The notes: generated from the sequence alone by a model not told the origin. A stretch of 23,031 bases of DNA from Syntrophaceae bacterium UBA4778 (GCA_002403175.1 DHHG01000228.1:1-23031), one strand, 5' to 3'; shown: positions 1 through 8,457, counted from the stretch's first letter. Numbers and translations: made by a program.

Positions 1-78
1 TTCGCTTTAACTCTTTCCGAGCCGGAGAAGAAAGAGGACTAATCTGGAAAAGGATCTGGGTCGCTTTGGAAAGTTTTC

Positions 79-109
79 GATCCGGGCCTCGATTAGGCGG
101 GCCCGGATC
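79..109 (-). terminator. Hairpin downstream of the TonB receptor gene
   Basis: A perfect 10-bp inverted repeat (GATCCGGGCC at 79-88, GGCCCGGATC at 100-109) with an 11-nt loop lies just beyond the stop codon of the receptor gene. The position and GC-rich stem suit a transcription terminator for that minus-strand gene. No clean U-tract follows on the minus strand (GAAAACTTTCC), so it may instead protect the 3' end or need Rho. Confidence 0.5.
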
Positions 110-118
110 TCAAGTGAA

Positions 119-2212
119 TCAGAAATCGACCGAGATTCCGCTTTTTAACGTGATCCCGGGATAGGGGTAATAGGCGCTTCCGTTGTACAGGATCAGATCG
201 TATTTTTCATCGGTCAGGTTTTCCACCTTGAAGAAGGCCGAAAGTCCGAATCGGTTGAAACCTCGCCGGTAAAGCAGCGATAGATCATAAAAGGTATAGG
301 ACTTGATTTTTTCTCCGGTATTGGCGTTATCCCCTCCGGAATAGGCGTCACTGGCGTAACGGATTTCAGGACGAAGTGTCAGGCCATAGGGGAGATAGAT
401 CTCCAGAGCCGCATTGGCCTTCCACTCAGGAACCAGGGGCACCGTCTTTCCATTATTAACCCCAGCTTCAAATTTCGCTGCCTGATAACTGAAATTGCCG
501 AAAAACTTCCCCAATCCTTTCCATTCGTAAGCAAGTGAGCCCTCTATCCCCTCGTGCTTTGTTTTATCCAGATTTTCATTATGTCCGGTCAGCCAGTCGC
601 CGACCCAGACAATCTCATCCTCCATATTGATTCTAAAGACCGTCAACCCCATGCGTAAATTTTCCAGAGGATAGCACACGGCCCCCGCTTCATAACTCTT
701 CCCTTTTTCCTTATCAAGATCTGTTAAAAATACATCCAGTCCGTATCCCGAGTAGACGGCCTGCTCGTCCGTGAACGGAATTCTGTATACGGTCGCATAT
801 TTCGCAAATAGCTTTGATCTTTCACCGATCAGCCATGTAATGCCAGTTTCGTAAGCCTCCGCATGATGAACCTTTTCATCTTCGAAAATCTGTGCCGGGG
901 GGTTCAATCCGGTGTCTTTCCCCTTGATTCTTGCCCGTTCCGTTCGGTAACCGGCGCTCAGGTAAAAATCCTTTAAAATCCCGAATTCATCCCGGACATA
1001 GTAGCCCAGGCTTTCTTTTTTCAAATCGACCAGCGCCGTCTGGGCCGTCCTTTCCCTTGTGCCGAAACGGTCCTGCCCCAGGGTGTCGTAGTAATAGTCC
1101 AACCCGATGATGATCTTGTTCGGATGCCCCAGCAGATCTCTCTCAAGGATATATTTCGGGGTAAGGCCGTATGTCTCCAGAAGATTGTTGTTAAAAACTC
1201 CCCACGATGTCATGTTGGCCTTCAGATCCCTCTGCCCATACAAAAAAGGGACAGATAGACGTCCGTAAGATCCCCAGAATGATTCCGCATTCACATTGGC
1301 GTTCAGGTATCTTTCCGAAGCATCGTCGTCGGGATTCACGGATTTTCGGCGATTCAATTCGACCTGGGTTTTGGTCAGGCTACCCGGCAGATCATAATCA
1401 GTTTGCGTAAAGGACAAGTTCAGATCCAGCGCCAGTTTCTCGCTCGAATCGTAGCCGATACGGAGCCCTCCCCCCTGGGAGGAGAATTTGGATCGCTCCC
1501 GATAACCATAGCTTTTCTGGTTCTCTGCCGAAGCGGAATAGGAAAGTTTTTTCGAAGATCCTGAAAAACCGGCTTGTTCGTCGTGAAGCCCATAACTACC
1601 AAGGATAACGGAACCCCTTGCCTCCGGACTTCCCGTCCCCTGAAGGGTGATGATGTTTATAACACCGCCAATCGCAGAGTCTCCGTAAAGAGCGCTTCCG
1701 GCTCCTCTGACGATTTCTATTTTTTCAATATTACTGAGTGGTATCTGGAGCCAATTGATGGAGGACATATCCGGTCGGTTCAACCTTCTGCCGTCCAGCA
1801 TGACCAGCGTTCTTCCATAAGGGTTGTCGCCTCCAAAACCGCGCACGTCGATCATGGCCTGCGATGCATTTCCGCTGTAGCTTCGGAAGTTAATGCCTTC
1901 CAGTCTTTCCAATATTTCAGGAATGGTTGTTGCCCCGGATTTCCGGATGTCCGCTGCTGTAATAACTGTGACATTCGCCGGAACTTTTCTGACTTCTTCC
2001 ATGTACCGTGTGGCCGTGACCACCATCTCCGGAATCGTGATTACTTCCGTTTCCTGCCGCGGGTTACCCGAATCGGCTCCGGACGCCGGAAGCGAAACTG
2101 CGAGAAGCAGCAGCGGCAAGAGCGCAGCCGAAGAAAAGGAGAAAGTTTTAGATTGTAAATTGAGAAATTTACGAAATGAATAAAAAAAAGCTGTAGCTAT
2201 AGACCTGCCCAT
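119..2212 (-). CDS. btuB: TonB-dependent outer-membrane receptor, probable vitamin B12 (BtuB-type) transporter
   Basis: This 697-residue protein is an outer-membrane gated barrel that should import a ligand using TonB/ExbB/ExbD energy. A hydrophobic export signal lies at about residues 25-46 (ending ASGADSG). It is followed by a TonB-box-like segment EMVVTATR (about 62-69) and a plug domain with the usual LDGRRLNR, IEKIEIVRGAGSALYG and GGVINIIT motifs. The remainder is a beta-barrel ending in an aromatic, SGISVDF, as outer-membrane proteins do. Length is normal for CirA/BtuB-type receptors. The cobalamin riboswitch in its leader is the main reason for calling B12 or another corrinoid as substrate; sequence alone would only give a TonB receptor. 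The ATG at 2212 follows a GAAGGGGGC Shine-Dalgarno. The roughly 25-residue stretch before the hydrophobic core is long for a signal peptide, so a later start is possible. No BtuCDF genes are visible nearby. Confidence 0.85.
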   Translation of the reverse strand: MGRSIATAFFYSFRKFLNLQSKTFSFSSAALLPLLLLAVSLPASGADSGNPRQETEVITIPEMVVTATRYMEEVRKVPANVTVITAADIRKSGATTIPEILERLEGINFRSYSGNASQAMIDVRGFGGDNPYGRTLVMLDGRRLNRPDMSSINWLQIPLSNIEKIEIVRGAGSALYGDSAIGGVINIITLQGTGSPEARGSVILGSYGLHDEQAGFSGSSKKLSYSASAENQKSYGYRERSKFSSQGGGLRIGYDSSEKLALDLNLSFTQTDYDLPGSLTKTQVELNRRKSVNPDDDASERYLNANVNAESFWGSYGRLSVPFLYGQRDLKANMTSWGVFNNNLLETYGLTPKYILERDLLGHPNKIIIGLDYYYDTLGQDRFGTRERTAQTALVDLKKESLGYYVRDEFGILKDFYLSAGYRTERARIKGKDTGLNPPAQIFEDEKVHHAEAYETGITWLIGERSKLFAKYATVYRIPFTDEQAVYSGYGLDVFLTDLDKEKGKSYEAGAVCYPLENLRMGLTVFRINMEDEIVWVGDWLTGHNENLDKTKHEGIEGSLAYEWKGLGKFFGNFSYQAAKFEAGVNNGKTVPLVPEWKANAALEIYLPYGLTLRPEIRYASDAYSGGDNANTGEKIKSYTFYDLSLLYRRGFNRFGLSAFFKVENLTDEKYDLILYNGSAYYPYPGITLKSGISVDF

Positions 2213-2244
2213 TTTGATGCCCCCTTCGAGGAATTACGATAGAG

Positions 2245-2392
2245 TGGGTATTCCGGCTAAGGGCAGAGTTGACCTAATTACCCGCCTTCCCATTATGGTA
2301 TGGCCCATAACAGTGGCTTATTCGGGTTTTCGTTCCCATCACGGCTGCGGGGCAGCGGGAGCTTTTCACTCCACTTCCACGCACTCATCACG
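2245..2392 (-). promoter_or_regulatory. Cobalamin (B12) riboswitch
   Basis: Read on the minus strand, the leader of the TonB receptor carries the conserved blocks of the cobalamin riboswitch in order. GTGGAGTGAAAAGCTCC (about 2361-2377) corresponds to the GGTGAAAATCC element. GCTGCCCCGCAGCCGTGA follows (about 2339-2356) and corresponds to the GCTGCCCCCGCAACTGTAA element. GCCACTG (2311-2317), TGGGAAGGC (2284-2292) and finally AGCCGGAATACC (2247-2258) match the closing AGCCAGGAGACC-type box. The element ends about 35 nt before the receptor ATG, and no terminator with a U-tract lies between, so control is probably at translation. The 5' end is set from the candidate promoter and is approximate. 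Confidence 0.9.
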
Positions 2393-2396
2393 AGCA

Positions 2397-2425
2397 TAGA
2401 TATAGAAATAAAAAGGGTATGTCAA
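2397..2425 (-). promoter_or_regulatory. Candidate sigma-70 promoter for the riboswitch-receptor transcript
   Basis: On the minus strand a perfect -35 hexamer TTGACA (2420-2425) is followed after 17 bp by TATCTA (2397-2402), a weak -10. Transcription would start at about 2390, just before the conserved part of the cobalamin riboswitch. The perfect -35 and the location support it; the poor -10 lowers confidence. Confidence 0.45.
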
Positions 2426-2463
2426 GAATTCTGAAGCAAAGGGGGCAATGAAAATGAATCAGA

Positions 2464-3696
2464 TCAGAAGGAAGCTGCCGACTCTCGGCTGAATGGCTTT
2501 GTTTTGGACTTCAGGTCTTTGATGGCCTCCTTGAGACCGTCAATTGTCAGCTCATGCATTGGGAATATTTTCCCGACTGTGTTCACCGTCAGGTGGCGCC
2601 AGTAATATTTCAAGGTCGGATTCAGCCAGACGGAGTGGGGAAAATGCTCTCGAATTCGGAACAGCCACTCAATTCCCGGTTTGTCATTGGTATAGTAATA
2701 ATCGATATGGCCGTTCACCTCGAATAATTCCGAATAGCCCATCCGTGCATCCCCGACGATCACAACCTTGTATCCCTTGTGAAAATTGGAAAAGAGTTTT
2801 TCAGTTGGGATCATCCTGGTATTTTCAATATCCTCAAACAGATCCTGATATATGCAATTATGGAAGAAGTAATATCGGAACTCTTTGAAATGGTCCATCT
2901 GCGAGGCTGCCGAAAAAAGCTTTTCGCACAGCTCGGTGTAGGGGAGCATGGAGCCCCCCGTATCCATCAGCAGGATCAGCCTGGTTGAATTCTCCCGGGA
3001 TCGGCTGAAGACGAGTTCTATCTCTCCTCCTTCTTTTGCTGTTTTGTCGATCGAGAGGTCGATATCGAGTTCATCTTCTATGCCTTCCCTTTTCAGTTCC
3101 CGTAATTTTTTCAGCGCTATTTTCAACTGACGGGTATCCAGAATAATATCATTGCGGTAATTCCGGAACCGCCTCTCGCCGGCGATTTTAGATGCCGATT
3201 GCATCCATGATTCTCCTCCCGCCCTTATCCCGCCGGGACTTCTGCCGTAAGCGCCGAAAGGGGAAGTCCCCCCGGTCCCGATCCAGTGATTCCCGCCATC
3301 ATGCCTTTCATTCTGTTCTTTCAGTCTCTCTCTGAATTGCCGAAGAATTTCATCCATATCATGGCTCTTCCTGAATTCCTCGATCCGGTTCTGCAGTTCG
3401 ACCATTTCCTCCGGTCTCAATTTCGGGAGCTTATTGATCGGATTTTCCAGCCAGCCAAGGACCTGATCCAGATCGATCGCCTCAGTTTTTATTCCCCCGA
3501 AAAATTCCTGAAAAGCAAGATCGTACATATCATAGTAAGCTTCGCTTTTGACGAGAAAAGCCCTGCCGACATAATAGAGATGATTCAGGCTTGCCTGGAA
3601 ATACCCGTTATATAAGGCCTCGGTGAAAGACATCCATTCGGTTATGGAGACGGGAATCCCTTTCCTGCGTAAGAGATAAAAGAAATCGATAAACAT
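2464..3696 (-). CDS. VWA-domain protein, CoxE-like
   Basis: This 410-residue protein belongs to the CoxE-type von Willebrand factor A family that pairs with MoxR ATPases. Such proteins are thought to help assemble or insert metal cofactors in partner enzymes (CoxDE for CO dehydrogenase is the model). The N-terminal half (1-130) is helical and charged. A glycine-rich stretch follows (134-162, GGNHWIGTGG...GGIRAGG). The VWA domain starts at about 237 with LILLMDTGGSM (D245, S249), where the MIDAS DxSxS is DTGGS, as in this subfamily. VVIVGDARM (311-319) is the second metal-site strand. There is no signal peptide, so it should be cytoplasmic. Its ATG shares the A of the upstream TGA stop (TGATG, 3694-3698), so translation is coupled to the MoxR gene. 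The client enzyme is not evident here. Confidence 0.85.
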   Translation of the reverse strand: MFIDFFYLLRRKGIPVSITEWMSFTEALYNGYFQASLNHLYYVGRAFLVKSEAYYDMYDLAFQEFFGGIKTEAIDLDQVLGWLENPINKLPKLRPEEMVELQNRIEEFRKSHDMDEILRQFRERLKEQNERHDGGNHWIGTGGTSPFGAYGRSPGGIRAGGESWMQSASKIAGERRFRNYRNDIILDTRQLKIALKKLRELKREGIEDELDIDLSIDKTAKEGGEIELVFSRSRENSTRLILLMDTGGSMLPYTELCEKLFSAASQMDHFKEFRYYFFHNCIYQDLFEDIENTRMIPTEKLFSNFHKGYKVVIVGDARMGYSELFEVNGHIDYYYTNDKPGIEWLFRIREHFPHSVWLNPTLKYYWRHLTVNTVGKIFPMHELTIDGLKEAIKDLKSKTKPFSRESAASF

Positions 3697-4550
3697 CAGT
3701 ACCGTCTTTTACCCCCCAGTGTTCCCTGAACGCTTATCGTCCTGCTGAACCGATCCGTGTCCTGCTCGTTTTTCAGGAGAGTTCCTAAAAAGGGCATATC
3801 GTGGGTAATCTTTTCAATGGCGATGCCTCCCAGGGCGAGGGCTTTGATCCAATCCAGCAACTCGCTGGTCGAAGGTTTTTTGCGCAATCCCTCTATCTCG
3901 CGAATCCAGTAAAAGCGCTTGAGAGCCTCTCTGACCAGTTTGTTTTCAATATCGGGATAATGGACCTTAATAATTCTATCCATCATTTCCTCATCGGGGA
4001 ATTCGATATAGGAGAAGATACACCGCCTCAGAAAGGCATCCGGAAGTTCTTTTTCGGAATTGCTCGTGATAATCACGATCGGCCGATGCTTGGCCCTGAC
4101 CTCTTCATCCAGCTCATGGATATGAAAGCTCATTTCATCAAGTTCATTTAACAGGTCGTTGGGGAACTCGACATCTGCCTTGTCGATTTCATCGATAAGG
4201 AGGACGACCTGTTCTTCGCTCCTGAATGCCTGTCCCAATTTCCCCATTTTGATGTACTGCCGGATGTCGCTGATATCCTTATCTTTGAAGCGTGCGTCAT
4301 TGAGTCGCTGTACGGTGTCGTAAACATAGAGGCCGTCCCTGGCCTTGGTCGTCGATTTGATATTCCAGATAAGGAGCTTTTTCCCCAGGGCTTCGGCGAT
4401 ACTGTGAGCGAGAAGTGTCTTCCCGGTTCCAGGCTCGCCTTTTACAACGAGTGGTTTTTTCAGTGCGACGGCGACATTAACGATCTCCATGAGCGCCTTG
4501 GATACGATGTAATCATTGCTTCCTGCATAGCTCTGCGATTTCAGGATCAT
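3696..4550 (-). CDS. MoxR-family AAA+ ATPase
   Basis: This 284-residue AAA+ ATPase of the MoxR class acts as a chaperone with VWA-domain partners in maturing enzyme complexes. Walker A GEPGTGKT lies at 38-45, Walker B VVLLIDEID at 115-123, sensor 1 IITSNSE at about 160-166, and an arginine-finger-like LRRC at 174-177. The length is typical for the single-domain MoxR form. A good Shine-Dalgarno (AAGGAGCC) precedes the ATG at 4550. It overlaps the VWA gene by one base, so the two are almost certainly made together. The cupin gene lies 44 bp upstream on the same strand and could share the transcript. Confidence 0.9.
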   Translation of the reverse strand: MILKSQSYAGSNDYIVSKALMEIVNVAVALKKPLVVKGEPGTGKTLLAHSIAEALGKKLLIWNIKSTTKARDGLYVYDTVQRLNDARFKDKDISDIRQYIKMGKLGQAFRSEEQVVLLIDEIDKADVEFPNDLLNELDEMSFHIHELDEEVRAKHRPIVIITSNSEKELPDAFLRRCIFSYIEFPDEEMMDRIIKVHYPDIENKLVREALKRFYWIREIEGLRKKPSTSELLDWIKALALGGIAIEKITHDMPFLGTLLKNEQDTDRFSRTISVQGTLGGKRRY

Positions 4551-4594
4551 CTATTGGCTCCTTTGAAAAAAAAGAAGTTTTTTGAATCTATTAT

Positions 4595-4915
4595 TTATTT
4601 AAAATCTTCCCGGATCGGGTAAAAAACATCGATGATATAGCAATCCGTCAGCGATTCTCCCGAGTGCTTCGAGCCGGAGGGGATGATGGCCACAGAGCCG
4701 GCTTCGACAATCTTCGACTCGCCATCAATGGTGAGTTTGAAAGTGCCGCGAATAACGGTCGTAATCTGTTCGTGAGGATGAGAATGTTCCGGAAGCGTAT
4801 GTCCCTCCTTGACGTCCCAGTAAGAAATCGTCATAAATTCCGAATGAACAAATCTGGCGAGAAATCCGGGGACCACTTCCCTTTCCAGGATCTTCTCTAA
4901 ATCGATAAAAGCCAT
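4595..4915 (-). CDS. Small cupin-domain protein
   Basis: A 106-residue single-domain cupin. The first cupin motif is clear: GHTLPEHSHPHEQITTVIRG, with three histidines and the Glu expected to bind a divalent metal. The second motif is represented by AGSVAIIPSGSKHS. Such mini-cupins are metal-binding sensors, isomerases or dioxygenase-like enzymes, and the substrate cannot be told from sequence. I place the start at the ATG at 4913-4915 because GGAGGAG lies just upstream of it; an in-frame ATG seven codons earlier (4936) has no comparable site. It precedes the MoxR gene by 44 bp on the same strand, so it may be the first gene of that operon. Confidence 0.8.
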   Translation of the reverse strand: MAFIDLEKILEREVVPGFLARFVHSEFMTISYWDVKEGHTLPEHSHPHEQITTVIRGTFKLTIDGESKIVEAGSVAIIPSGSKHSGESLTDCYIIDVFYPIREDFK

Positions 4916-5029
4916 AATCTCCTCCGAATGCTTCATTTAGTTGGAATCTTTTATCCTGTTTCCTCGGTTTTGTAAAACCATTATGCATTTCTAAGTATAA
5001 TGAGATCGAGCCTGCGGACGAAGCAGCCA

Positions 5030-5060
5030 TTGACAGCGGGGGCAAAAAAAGACATATAGT
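5030..5060 (+). promoter_or_regulatory. Candidate promoter for the acyl-CoA ligase gene
   Basis: A perfect -35 TTGACA (5030-5035) is followed by TATAGT (5055-5060), five of six matches to the -10 consensus. The 19-bp spacer is longer than ideal and holds a G-tract and an A7 run. It lies 60 bp before the chosen start, in the 205-bp gap between the divergent cupin and ligase genes. Confidence 0.4.
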
Positions 5061-5120
5061 TCGAAGTGAAACACCTTTCTGAAAACCTAAAGAAAAATTC
5101 AATCAGCCATGAGGAACGAT

Positions 5121-7208
5121 ATGAAAAAATTTTTTCGACCTGATTCCATTGCGGTTATCGGAGCCAGTGAGCGCGACAGAAGCCTGGGCAGGCAGATCAT
5201 GTCGAATCTGCTGGAAGGCTATACAGGGAAAATCTATCCTGTTAATCCGGGCTATAAGGAAGTAATGGGGCTCCCCTGCTTTTCGGATACGACTTTTATT
5301 CATGATCCGGTCGATTTGGCAATCATTGTAGTCCCGGCGTCGGCCACTCCGCAAGCCATGGAAGCATGTGCCCGAAAAGGTATCAAGCGGGTCATCATCG
5401 AAAGCGCAGGATTTTCTGAAGTGGGAGAGGATGGCAAAGCCCTCCAGGACAAATGTACTGCGATCGCCAAAGAGGCGGGGATCCGGATTTGGGGACCCAA
5501 TTGCATGGGGATCATAGATATAACGCACAAGTATTTTTTTACCTTCGCTCAATCCATTCTTTATCAGGAAAACAATCTGCCGGGAAGAATCTCTCTTATC
5601 GTTCAGAGTGGACTCCTTGCTAGCGGCTTTATTGCTGATGTCCTGAGTGAAAGGGCAATCGGCCTCGGGAAGGCCTGTTCCATCGGCAATAAATCGGATG
5701 TGGATGAATGTGATATTCTGGAATACCTGCTCGAAGATGCTGAAACCGAAGCGATTTGTCTTTACCTGGAATCGATATCCCGAGGAAGACGTTTTCTGGA
5801 AATTGCCAGAAGCGCCCAAAAACCGATTGTGGTGGTGAAAGGAGGCAGGACTTCATCCGGTGCGCAGGCCGCCCTGAGTCATACATCGAGTCTGGCAGGC
5901 AATTCACGGCTTCAGGACAGCCTTCTGGAACAAGCCGGAGTTGTCCTTGCGAGTGATTTTCATCAAATGATAGAGCTGGCGCGTTCTCTGGCCATGATAC
6001 CCCGGACACCACCGAATTGCCGCACAGCCATCATGACATTCAGCGGAGGGGCAGGCATTGTGACCTGCGATCTTATGGAAGAAAAGGGACTCCGTGTTGC
6101 GGATTTATCAGCCGATACCAGGAGAGAACTGGCCGGGATCTTCCCCGAGTGGCTGACCCCATCAAATCCGGTAGATCTCTATGCAGCATTCATAGCCGGA
6201 GGCGCTCAAAGGGCTTATGAAGGCGCCTTTCAAGTATTGATAAAGGATTCGCAAATCGATGTTATTTTTATCCACTATTTTGCCGGCCTTGATCCTATTT
6301 TTTCAGACCTGAAGGCTATCAAGGAAGCGGCCGACAAAGCCGGAAAAATTCTGGTTCTCTGGGTCATAGGGCTTCACCATTCGATCAGGTCATTCAAGCA
6401 GGAAGCCGAGCTGTGTGGAATCCCGGCGCATAGCGAACTCTCCAGAGCGGTGGAATGCCTTGCCGCGGCATCCCGGTATAAGCCCGGCCAAAAGACACCC
6501 ATTCGGGATCAAATCCAAAGGGAAATACCTTCGTTGCCCTCCGTATCGGACGAGCTGAAGGAAAAAGAAAACTTAAAAATATGGGATGAATTCGACAGCA
6601 AAAGCCTTCTTAAAAAAATCGGAATGGCTGTAGCAGATGAGAGGATCGTGAGGTCGGCCGCAGATGCTGCACGAGCGGTCCGTGAGATCGGCGGCTATCC
6701 GGTAGTTCTGAAAGGACTCCTTCCGGGGGAAGTCCATAAGACGGAAACGGGATTGGTGAAAATGGGCATCCATTCCGCATCTGAACTGAAATCGGCTTTT
6801 AATGAACTAAAAGAAAAAATGAACGGAGCCGGACGAATCCTTATTCAAAAACAGGTCCTTTCCGAATATGAGTTGATTGCCGGATTTATGAGGGACGAAC
6901 AGTTCGGGGAGTGTATTATGTTCGGATTGGGAGGGATTCTCTCTGAATTGCAAAATGATGTGGTATTTGCTCCGGCGCCCCTCTCCATCGAAAGCGCCCG
7001 GAGACTGATACTGCGCATCAGAGCCGGAAAGCTTCTGAAAGGATATAGAGGAATGGCCCCTTTGAATGAGGAGGCCATGGCCAAGATCCTTGTTCGCCTG
7101 GGCGACCTTGGGATATCTTATCCGCAGATCGGTCAGATCGATATCAATCCTCTGTGTGTCTCTCATGGAGAGCCGATTGCCGTGGATGCAACTGTCATTC
7201 TGAAGTAG
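5121..7208 (+). CDS. Acetate/acyl-CoA ligase (ADP-forming), fused alpha-beta subunits
   Basis: A 695-residue cytoplasmic NDP-forming acyl-CoA synthetase, which interconverts acyl-CoA, ADP and phosphate with acid, CoA and ATP. In fermenting or syntrophic anaerobes it can make ATP from acetyl-CoA or another acyl-CoA. The N-terminal CoA-binding Rossmann domain starts SIAVIGAS, followed by two succinyl-CoA-ligase-like flavodoxin domains. SHTSSLAG carries the histidine that is phosphorylated in this family (about residue 254). The C-terminal ATP-grasp (beta) domain runs from about 485 with VVLKGLLPGEVHKTETGLV (the second conserved His, about 539), FGLGGI and the terminal IDINPL. Domain order alpha-beta and length are normal. 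The ATG at 5121 is preferred over 5109 because GAGGAA precedes it and family members start directly before FxPxSIAVIGAS. The acyl substrate is not determinable. Confidence 0.88.
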   Translation: MKKFFRPDSIAVIGASERDRSLGRQIMSNLLEGYTGKIYPVNPGYKEVMGLPCFSDTTFIHDPVDLAIIVVPASATPQAMEACARKGIKRVIIESAGFSEVGEDGKALQDKCTAIAKEAGIRIWGPNCMGIIDITHKYFFTFAQSILYQENNLPGRISLIVQSGLLASGFIADVLSERAIGLGKACSIGNKSDVDECDILEYLLEDAETEAICLYLESISRGRRFLEIARSAQKPIVVVKGGRTSSGAQAALSHTSSLAGNSRLQDSLLEQAGVVLASDFHQMIELARSLAMIPRTPPNCRTAIMTFSGGAGIVTCDLMEEKGLRVADLSADTRRELAGIFPEWLTPSNPVDLYAAFIAGGAQRAYEGAFQVLIKDSQIDVIFIHYFAGLDPIFSDLKAIKEAADKAGKILVLWVIGLHHSIRSFKQEAELCGIPAHSELSRAVECLAAASRYKPGQKTPIRDQIQREIPSLPSVSDELKEKENLKIWDEFDSKSLLKKIGMAVADERIVRSAADAARAVREIGGYPVVLKGLLPGEVHKTETGLVKMGIHSASELKSAFNELKEKMNGAGRILIQKQVLSEYELIAGFMRDEQFGECIMFGLGGILSELQNDVVFAPAPLSIESARRLILRIRAGKLLKGYRGMAPLNEEAMAKILVRLGDLGISYPQIGQIDINPLCVSHGEPIAVDATVILK

Positions 7209-7277
7209 TTCCCTTTCGAACTTGGAAAAATTTTGGTTGGTCAATATCATTGAAAATTACTGCAGCTGAGGTCTGGC

Positions 7278-7306
7278 TTCACTTTCTCGGCAATTTATGA
7301 TATAAA
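7278..7306 (+). promoter_or_regulatory. Candidate promoter of the cation exporter gene
   Basis: TTCACT (7278-7283) and TATAAA (7301-7306) are separated by exactly 17 bp, and the -10 has an upstream TG (extended -10). It lies about 115 bp before the exporter ATG, in the 213-bp gap after the ligase gene. I saw no match to the NiCo or czcD riboswitch consensus in the leader. Confidence 0.4.
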
Positions 7307-7421
7307 ATCTATCAAAATAAAATGAGTTTTGAAGTATTCCCGCCGTATTGAATCGAATTCGGCCTCTTATCAAATCCAATAAAACGGTACTGTAAAAAGA
7401 TGTGCCGTCCCAGGTAAATCA

Positions 7422-8366
7422 ATGCACAAAACGAATATAGAAAATTGGAGACACCATCATAAATTCAATGGTGAAAAAAGACATATAGAAAAAAGAACCC
7501 TTATTGTGGTTGTGATCACGCTGGTTACCATGTTTGCCGAAATCCTGTTCGGATGGCTGGCAAATTCGATGGCCCTTCTGGCGGACGGCTGGCATATGGG
7601 TACGCATGCATTTGCCTTGGGCATATCTCTGATGGCATATGTTTTAGCCAGACGTTTTGCCCATGATCGCCGATTTACTTTCGGCACATGGAAAATCGAA
7701 ATCCTTGGAGCCTATTCGAGCGCAATAGTGTTAGGACTTGTAGGGCTCCTGATGATTTATACTTCGCTGGAGAGACTTGTCCACCCGCTTACCATTCACT
7801 ATAGCCAGGCTTTGATTGTGGCCATCATCGGCCTCATGGTGAACCTGGCATGTGCCCTCATTCTGAATTTCAGGGTGCAACATCCTCACGAGGGGCACCA
7901 TCATCATCTCGAAGCGGATCACGATCATCATGCCCATGATGATTTAAATCTGAAATCGGCCTATCTTCATGTCATGGCGGATGCATTGACATCGGTTTTG
8001 GCCATCGCTGCGCTGCTGGGCGCGAAATATCTGCATCTCACCTGGCTGGACCCGGCCATGGGAATTATGGGAGCGGTCCTGATTGTACGTTGGTCGGCTC
8101 ATCTTCTAAAGAATACATCCGGGATATTGCTGGATTGCGAAGCGAACCCACCCCTGGTGGAAATTATCCGGGAACAGATCGAATCCGATGGCGATTCCGT
8201 GGTGAGCGATCTGCATCTGTGGAAAGTAGCGGATCGAAAGTTTGCCTGCATCGTATCCCTCGTTACATCCACGATGTTTTCTATGGAGGATTACAAAGAA
8301 CGCTTGAGCAATATTTCGGGACTGGCTCATATTACAATAGAAATCTGCAGGTGCAAGGTTGCCTGA
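7422..8366 (+). CDS. dmeF: Cation diffusion facilitator, DmeF-like Co/Ni/Zn exporter
   Basis: This 314-residue inner-membrane CDF antiporter should export divalent metal ions in exchange for protons. The His-rich start (WRHHHKFNGEKRHIEKRT) followed by VTMFAEILFGWLANSMALLADGWHMGTHA matches the DmeF branch, which handles Co2+ and Ni2+. The metal site is visible as D55/H58 in TM2 and H183xxxD187 in TM5. The TM4-TM5 loop is a histidine/aspartate cluster (about 154-173), typical of CDF metal-binding loops. Six TM segments and a cytoplasmic C-terminal domain fit the family. The ATG has only a modest AGGT site 8 nt upstream. It has its own promoter candidate and a strong terminator, so it is probably monocistronic. 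Substrate choice between Co, Ni and Zn is an inference from subfamily resemblance. Confidence 0.85.
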   Translation: MHKTNIENWRHHHKFNGEKRHIEKRTLIVVVITLVTMFAEILFGWLANSMALLADGWHMGTHAFALGISLMAYVLARRFAHDRRFTFGTWKIEILGAYSSAIVLGLVGLLMIYTSLERLVHPLTIHYSQALIVAIIGLMVNLACALILNFRVQHPHEGHHHHLEADHDHHAHDDLNLKSAYLHVMADALTSVLAIAALLGAKYLHLTWLDPAMGIMGAVLIVRWSAHLLKNTSGILLDCEANPPLVEIIREQIESDGDSVVSDLHLWKVADRKFACIVSLVTSTMFSMEDYKERLSNISGLAHITIEICRCKVA

Positions 8367-8415
8367 CTGTACCAGCGCAGATGAGCGCTCAAACGAGGTC
8401 TCATTCCCTTCGATA

Positions 8416-8457
8416 AAGCAAGAGCGGGAATAACACCCGCTCTTGCTTCATTTTTTT
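8416..8457 (+). terminator. Strong intrinsic terminator after the cation exporter
   Basis: A perfect 13-bp stem (AAGCAAGAGCGGG at 8416-8428, CCCGCTCTTGCTT at 8436-8448) with a 7-nt loop is followed by CA and seven T residues. It ends the plus-strand exporter transcript 50 nt after the stop. The convergent PEP-CTERM gene ends immediately beside it. In that direction no U-tract follows, so it works mainly for the plus strand. Confidence 0.92.

Noticed and set aside
1574..2158. 194-residue plus-strand frame within the TonB receptor gene
   Set aside because: Antisense to the conserved plug domain; low-complexity Arg/Ser content and no family resemblance.
4725..5102. 125-residue minus-strand frame overlapping the cupin gene
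   Set aside because: It overlaps the cupin in another frame and has no domain, while the cupin motifs are clear.
5103..5819. 238-residue open frame antisense to the acyl-CoA ligase
   Set aside because: It lies wholly on the opposite strand of a well-identified enzyme, has no recognisable motif and no good ribosome site; it is a shadow of the coding bias.
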